Source: a virus
Virus record (IMG/VR): IMGVR_UViG_3300043548_000643
Location: 1 to 56,913 of that record
Strand: one strand, 5' to 3'
DNA: 56,913 bases
Shown here: piece after piece, positions 53,826-56,913 of the stretch
Numbering within the stretch: position 1 is the stretch's first letter
How the letters are laid out: every line of letters begins with the position of its first letter
Notes under the pieces: model-generated
Told to the model about the DNA's origin: nothing
Databases searched by the model: none
The model's input: only the letters and a program-made list of their open reading frames with translations
Position numbers and translations under genes: made by a program

Positions 53826-54125
53826 TTAACTTTTCTTGATAATTTTCCTGATAAAAATATGCCAAACAAAACCATTCACATGAACAGTCTTTAGATGAGT
53901 CAGCTCGTCAGCATCTTCAATCTCCCAGCCTGTACCGTAAATTTCGAGGTTAACAGGAATTGGGGGTTGGCTAGGATCTACAACCGCCCAAAGATATAGC
54001 TCAGATCCTTGGAATTCGAAGTCGATAATATCGTCCCAAGCCCAGCGCGGCAGTTCGACACTTGCTTTGTGTGGAGCGTCATGAGCTCTATCCCAATTGA
54101 CCAGGTATTTATAGATTTTCTTCAT
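53826..54125 (-). CDS. DUF7352-like phage protein
   Basis: The ATG at 54125 (KKIYKYLVNWDRAHDAP) gives 99 residues. VELPRWAWDDIIDFEFQGSE, LYLWAVVDPSQPPIPVNLEI and VNGFVWHIFIRK match a beta-sandwich-like pattern (KY...LP..A.I..V....L.LWA.VDP). The family is common in phages, probably DUF7352; function unknown. Confidence 0.6.
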   Translation of the reverse strand: MKKIYKYLVNWDRAHDAPHKASVELPRWAWDDIIDFEFQGSELYLWAVVDPSQPPIPVNLEIYGTGWEIEDADELTHLKTVHVNGFVWHIFIRKIIKKS

Positions 54126-54144
54126 GTTTGTTGTGTTAGTGTGC

Positions 54145-54576
54145 TTATTGTGTGCTGGGTTGGATGTCTGGAAAATAAGCTCTAAACAGATCAACTGCTT
54201 CTTGTGCGATCAAAAGCGCCTGACAGCGTCGAGAATATTTTTCCATGTTTTCACTAGAGTCTCTAGTTAACTCAAACCCTGAACCCATATGTACATAATG
54301 ATTGCTATATGTCAGATGTAGAATAGACCCGCCGCACATATTCTCCTGGTTTGCAGAAATCTGACGGAACATCACTCTTCTAGCGTCGTAAATAGTGATT
54401 TCTGCCACTGGCGCTGTTAACCCTTTTGGTGGTTTTGGATTGATATACACTACAAAATCCTCTTCGGCAAAAACGCTTCTAGGTGTTCTATAAAGAAACT
54501 TATCAGCTACAGGCCAAAGGTTAGGGCAATTTTTCTCTCGAGTGTGAGGTCTGTTTGCAAAGTAAATTTTATGCAT
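54145..54576 (-). CDS. PNxWPV family protein, second copy
   Basis: The ATG at 54576 (MHKIYFANRPHTREKNCPNL) gives 143 residues. WPVADKFLYRTPRSVF, FVVYINPKPPKG and AQEAVDLFRAYFPDI match the 49885 product along the whole length. Confidence 0.55.
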   Translation of the reverse strand: MHKIYFANRPHTREKNCPNLWPVADKFLYRTPRSVFAEEDFVVYINPKPPKGLTAPVAEITIYDARRVMFRQISANQENMCGGSILHLTYSNHYVHMGSGFELTRDSSENMEKYSRRCQALLIAQEAVDLFRAYFPDIQPSTQ

Positions 54577-54580
54577 AGCT

Positions 54581-55390
54581 CTATTCAAGTGCGGCTGTTT
54601 TATGAATTAACAACTCGTTATTTTCGATTGTGATGTAGTGGTCTAGATGTGTATCTATGTTTATGTTGTAGCTCGTACCTGGTTTTAAGATATACTTGCT
54701 TATAGACACAACATCGCTATCAGGGGCTATAGTTGTTCTATAAGCATCTAATACTTCAGGAGTAGCTAGCGGAGTATGCCCTACAATTTGACTTAATGTA
54801 GGTATAGGTTCATACTCATATCGCCAATCCATCCAGGTTATTCCTCCAACCACTTCTCTGCCTCCTCGGGCAATGCCTGCACTTAAGATCGGATCGTCGA
54901 GCCCCATGGCTAGCAACCTCTCAGCAACTTCGCATCTTTCGATAATATCTTTTGCTGTGAGCTCGTCTGTGAATGGCTTTGCAAAATGATGCTCGCTTGC
55001 CCCAGCATGACTTAGCAACAAATCGTAACATCCTTCGATCTCTAGTCTATAGGCCAGCTTTGGACTATAACCAATAACCGTAGACCCTTGGAATACGCTG
55101 TTGATTGCCTTCAGCTTCTCTCTAGTGTTACCGCTGCATGCGTGTCTGTCGTATGTAGCGGGGTACAGATAAGGGATGTCGTGGTTACCTAGTAGCCAGA
55201 TAAAATTGTCACCGTACTTACTGTATAAATCTACAATGTATCTAGCTGTATTCTCTGTCTGCTCGGGTGTGTCGTAGAAATCGTCAAACCAATCGCCTAG
55301 GGAGATTAGCCTATCAAAAGTATTGTTATTTATTATTCTAGACAATTTGTCTAGCTTTTGATGCACGTCAGGAATGATTAATGTTCTCAT
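54581..55390 (-). CDS. Calcineurin-like metallophosphoesterase
   Basis: 269 residues with all five metal motifs: IIPDVHQ, LGDWFDDFY, LLGNHDIPY, LSHAGASEHH and GHTPLA. It is a single-domain phosphoesterase near in size to protein phosphatases or cAMP/Ap4A hydrolases; the specific substrate cannot be read. It could act on host phospho-signalling or RNA ends. Confidence 0.8.
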   Translation of the reverse strand: MRTLIIPDVHQKLDKLSRIINNNTFDRLISLGDWFDDFYDTPEQTENTARYIVDLYSKYGDNFIWLLGNHDIPYLYPATYDRHACSGNTREKLKAINSVFQGSTVIGYSPKLAYRLEIEGCYDLLLSHAGASEHHFAKPFTDELTAKDIIERCEVAERLLAMGLDDPILSAGIARGGREVVGGITWMDWRYEYEPIPTLSQIVGHTPLATPEVLDAYRTTIAPDSDVVSISKYILKPGTSYNINIDTHLDHYITIENNELLIHKTAALE

Positions 55391-55393
55391 TGT

Positions 55394-56158
55394 TTAGAAT
55401 TTTTCGGCCTTCGAAGCACATTCGTAGCATAATGTTTTCCATGAAGTGCAAGAGTGAAGTTCTCCTGGCGACCCGTCGTTCTCGCAAGTTTTCTTACTGA
55501 GCGCCTCAGCATAGTCAACAACACCTGCCACCCAACCAAGATACTTACTACGCTCAATATCAATAGTCCTACTGTTAAACATAGTAACGTCACTAGGCTT
55601 AAAACAATCAACAACCTTATATTGTACGCGTAATACACCAAACTTTTCTTTAATTCTAACAATCTTTGTCTTAAACCCATTGAAGTGTGCATATCGCCTG
55701 TTTAATTTTTGAGAGTATAGCGCGTAAGATGGAATACCAAAGAGTCTTTCAACCCTCCTGGCCATGTTGTGTAGCATAACATCAAGCTTATAGGCTCCCC
55801 AAAAAGGCTCTTTAACTTCAGCAATAAAAGACTGCTCTCCTCCTAGGTGTTCACAAACTAGTCTGATGATCTGCTCCCAGCCATCTCCGCAGGCTATATC
55901 TCCAATATTTCTTACAGTGCCGCCGTTACCATCACTAGTAAAAAATAAGTCTTTGAAGTCTTCAAATAGTGCTAGTTGAATAGCGTCGTTCATTTTGTTT
56001 TTCGTTGTTTTTAAGCACGGTTTACCATTTTTCCATGGTAGCTCTATTCTAAGGGTGGTTTTTACTTTCGCTGCTATTGGTGGTGTGTTGAATTTGGCGT
56101 GGTTGGCTGTGAAGGCTACAAGCTCTCCATGAGGGCTCGACCACAATTTACTTTTCAT
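55394..56158 (-). CDS. GWxxII family phage protein (long form)
   Basis: The start was moved to ATG 56158 (MKSKLWSSPHGELVAF) because the upstream region encodes another small gene. 254 residues. ACGDGWEQIIRLVCEHLG, IKEKFGVLRVQYKVV and WKTLCYECA align with 29122-29682. It also has a ~55-residue N-terminal extension and a Cys cluster (TCENDG...HSC). Confidence 0.6.
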   Translation of the reverse strand: MKSKLWSSPHGELVAFTANHAKFNTPPIAAKVKTTLRIELPWKNGKPCLKTTKNKMNDAIQLALFEDFKDLFFTSDGNGGTVRNIGDIACGDGWEQIIRLVCEHLGGEQSFIAEVKEPFWGAYKLDVMLHNMARRVERLFGIPSYALYSQKLNRRYAHFNGFKTKIVRIKEKFGVLRVQYKVVDCFKPSDVTMFNSRTIDIERSKYLGWVAGVVDYAEALSKKTCENDGSPGELHSCTSWKTLCYECASKAEKF

Positions 56159-56159
56159 A

Positions 56160-56327
56160 CTATTCGATAAGTAGATGCCTGTATTCTTTGTCGCATAAGA
56201 CAGAAAAAGCGATACTGAGTTGTAGCTCAATATCGCTGTTGTTTTCACTGTTCTTTCGTTCTAGTTTTTCTTTAGCTACTGTTTTTACGATACCTAGTAT
56301 TTGCTCTAGTGTTTTTTCGTTTAGCAT
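56160..56327 (-). CDS. Small helical protein (55 residues)
   Basis: ATG 56327 to TAG 56160, directly before the 56158 start. LNEKTLEQILGIVKTVAKEK then LQLSIAFSVLCDKEYRHLL. Its existence is the reason for the shorter start of the next gene. Confidence 0.5.
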   Translation of the reverse strand: MLNEKTLEQILGIVKTVAKEKLERKNSENNSDIELQLSIAFSVLCDKEYRHLLIE

Positions 56328-56338
56328 CAAATTGTGTT

Positions 56339-56680
56339 TTATTGTGTTTGCTTTCCGTATTCTACAAACAATGTCCTAGCTTGCTCTAGGGCATGAAGAG
56401 CCGCTGTACGCGAGTCTAGATGGGTCCTTGTGTTAGCGTGCATTGCTGCCAGAATATCTCCAGCTACAGCTAACGCGCTAGGAATACGTGAGCGTACTGT
56501 GGCTTCTTGATACTTTTTGTGGACTTCTTCAAGAGGCTCTTGTACTGCAAAACTATGACCGTCATGAAGAACAATCATGGTGTTACAATTTTTACTTTTT
56601 CCGTCATAAAACGAATTTATCTTATCTACCACACAATAAACTTTACTATCGTCAAGTGATGTAAGTGTTAATAAACTCAT
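56339..56680 (-). CDS. FlbD-like domain plus helical tail
   Basis: 113 residues: LLTLTSLDDSKVYCVVDKIN, TMIVLHDGHSFAVQEPLEEV, then a helical tail (AALHALEQARTLFVEYG). N-terminal half resembles 51927-52160. 4-nt overlap with the next gene. Confidence 0.5.
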   Translation of the reverse strand: MSLLTLTSLDDSKVYCVVDKINSFYDGKSKNCNTMIVLHDGHSFAVQEPLEEVHKKYQEATVRSRIPSALAVAGDILAAMHANTRTHLDSRTAALHALEQARTLFVEYGKQTQ

Positions 56681-56913
56681 AGTCTGTCTTCGTTGTATGC
56701 TTTTTGTAGATTCTCTGGGCTATCCCAATGGTAGATTTGGTCCATCAGTGCAAAGCAAATCTCTCGCTTTGGCTCGCCTTCAACAAGATTAGTGGTCCCT
56801 TCCTTTGTGTGGTGCTGCACTGTCCAAAGGAAGGGAAATTTACCCTCGTCTTCTTGAATTACAGTATATCTTTCTTTGTTGTATGTGACACCGAATCTCT
56901 TTGTACTGTGATG
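56677..56913 (-). CDS. Unknown protein, 5' end beyond window
   Basis: The last 78 codons are visible, ending at TGA 56677. RFGVTYNKERYTVIQEDEGK and FPFLWTVQHHTKEG precede ALMDQIYHWDSPENL. No family recognised; the start is outside the window. Confidence 0.5.
   Translation of the reverse strand, partial: HHSTKRFGVTYNKERYTVIQEDEGKFPFLWTVQHHTKEGTTNLVEGEPKREICFALMDQIYHWDSPENLQKAYNEDRL

Noticed and set aside
55387-55692. Minus-strand frame with an apparent membrane helix (LLIVLSLVTLLCLTVGLLIL)
   Set aside because: It lies entirely within the GWxxII family gene in another frame; the conserved motifs of that gene show which frame is real.
1-56913. CRISPR array or phage-encoded Cas genes
   Set aside because: No regularly spaced repeat with unique spacers and no Cas motifs; the only tandem repeat is the collagen coding repeat.

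Overview
The window looks like part of a large tailed-phage (Caudoviricetes) genome. It holds a portal protein, tail-fibre proteins, a lysis cassette, tRNA genes, homing-type endonucleases, and about 30 kb of tightly packed small phage genes of unknown function. The host is probably a Gram-negative bacterium of the Planctomycetes/Verrucomicrobia/Lentisphaerae group. The main clue is a full-length DUF1501 protein with a twin-arginine signal, a family abundant in those phyla. The lipoprotein in the lysis region also fits a diderm host. The host assignment is inference. No terminase, major capsid protein or polymerase lies in the window. Layout. 1-11.9 kb (minus strand): late virion genes. These are a collagen-like tail fibre cut by the window edge, two further fibre-like proteins, DUF5661 and DUF3008 proteins, a papain-like peptidase with a C-terminal membrane anchor, a DUF6321+KTSC protein, an HNH and a Vsr-like endonuclease, and the DUF1501 gene. 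Six proteins here share a ~33-residue module (core AYIEGFVKRAAEYG), at the N-terminus in five and internal in one. It looks like an address tag or propeptide and is the most interesting feature of the window. 11.9-15.9 kb (minus): small accessory genes, several with their own extended -10 promoter and a terminator followed by a recurring linker (U-tract, AGCT, often GGTACC and a C-run). Several encode tiny secreted or membrane proteins. 15.9-18.1 kb (minus): tRNA-Arg(UCU) interrupted by a group I intron carrying an HNH gene, tRNA-Leu(UAA), three small genes and a CAU tRNA resembling tRNA-Ile2. 18.1-21.0 kb (minus): coiled-coil protein, metallophosphoesterase preceded by a TGTACA operator-like array, and a two-FN3-domain surface protein. 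21.0-26.3 kb (plus): structural genes with the portal, then a DksA-like zinc protein and a lysis cassette with coiled-coil membrane proteins, a lipoprotein, a holin-like protein and a pesticin-type muramidase. 26.3-56.9 kb (minus): about 80 small genes, mostly abutting or overlapping by 4 nt (ATGA), the usual pattern of early, host-takeover genes. Several paralogous families have expanded here: an 11-copy YxVEY alpha/beta domain, six ABA-sandwich proteins, five CAAGCLI proteins (one of them at 13.6 kb), three MKKLY proteins, and pairs of YopX, nucleotidyltransferase and PNxWPV proteins. The only clear decay is a truncated gene copy near 48.5 kb and a probable homopolymer frameshift at 27.09 kb. 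How it works together: the left part builds the particle and perhaps its cargo, the plus-strand block makes the portal vertex and lyses the cell, and the right part probably modulates the host. Ribosome-binding sites are generally weak, so starts were chosen mainly from gene abutment and paralogue alignment.
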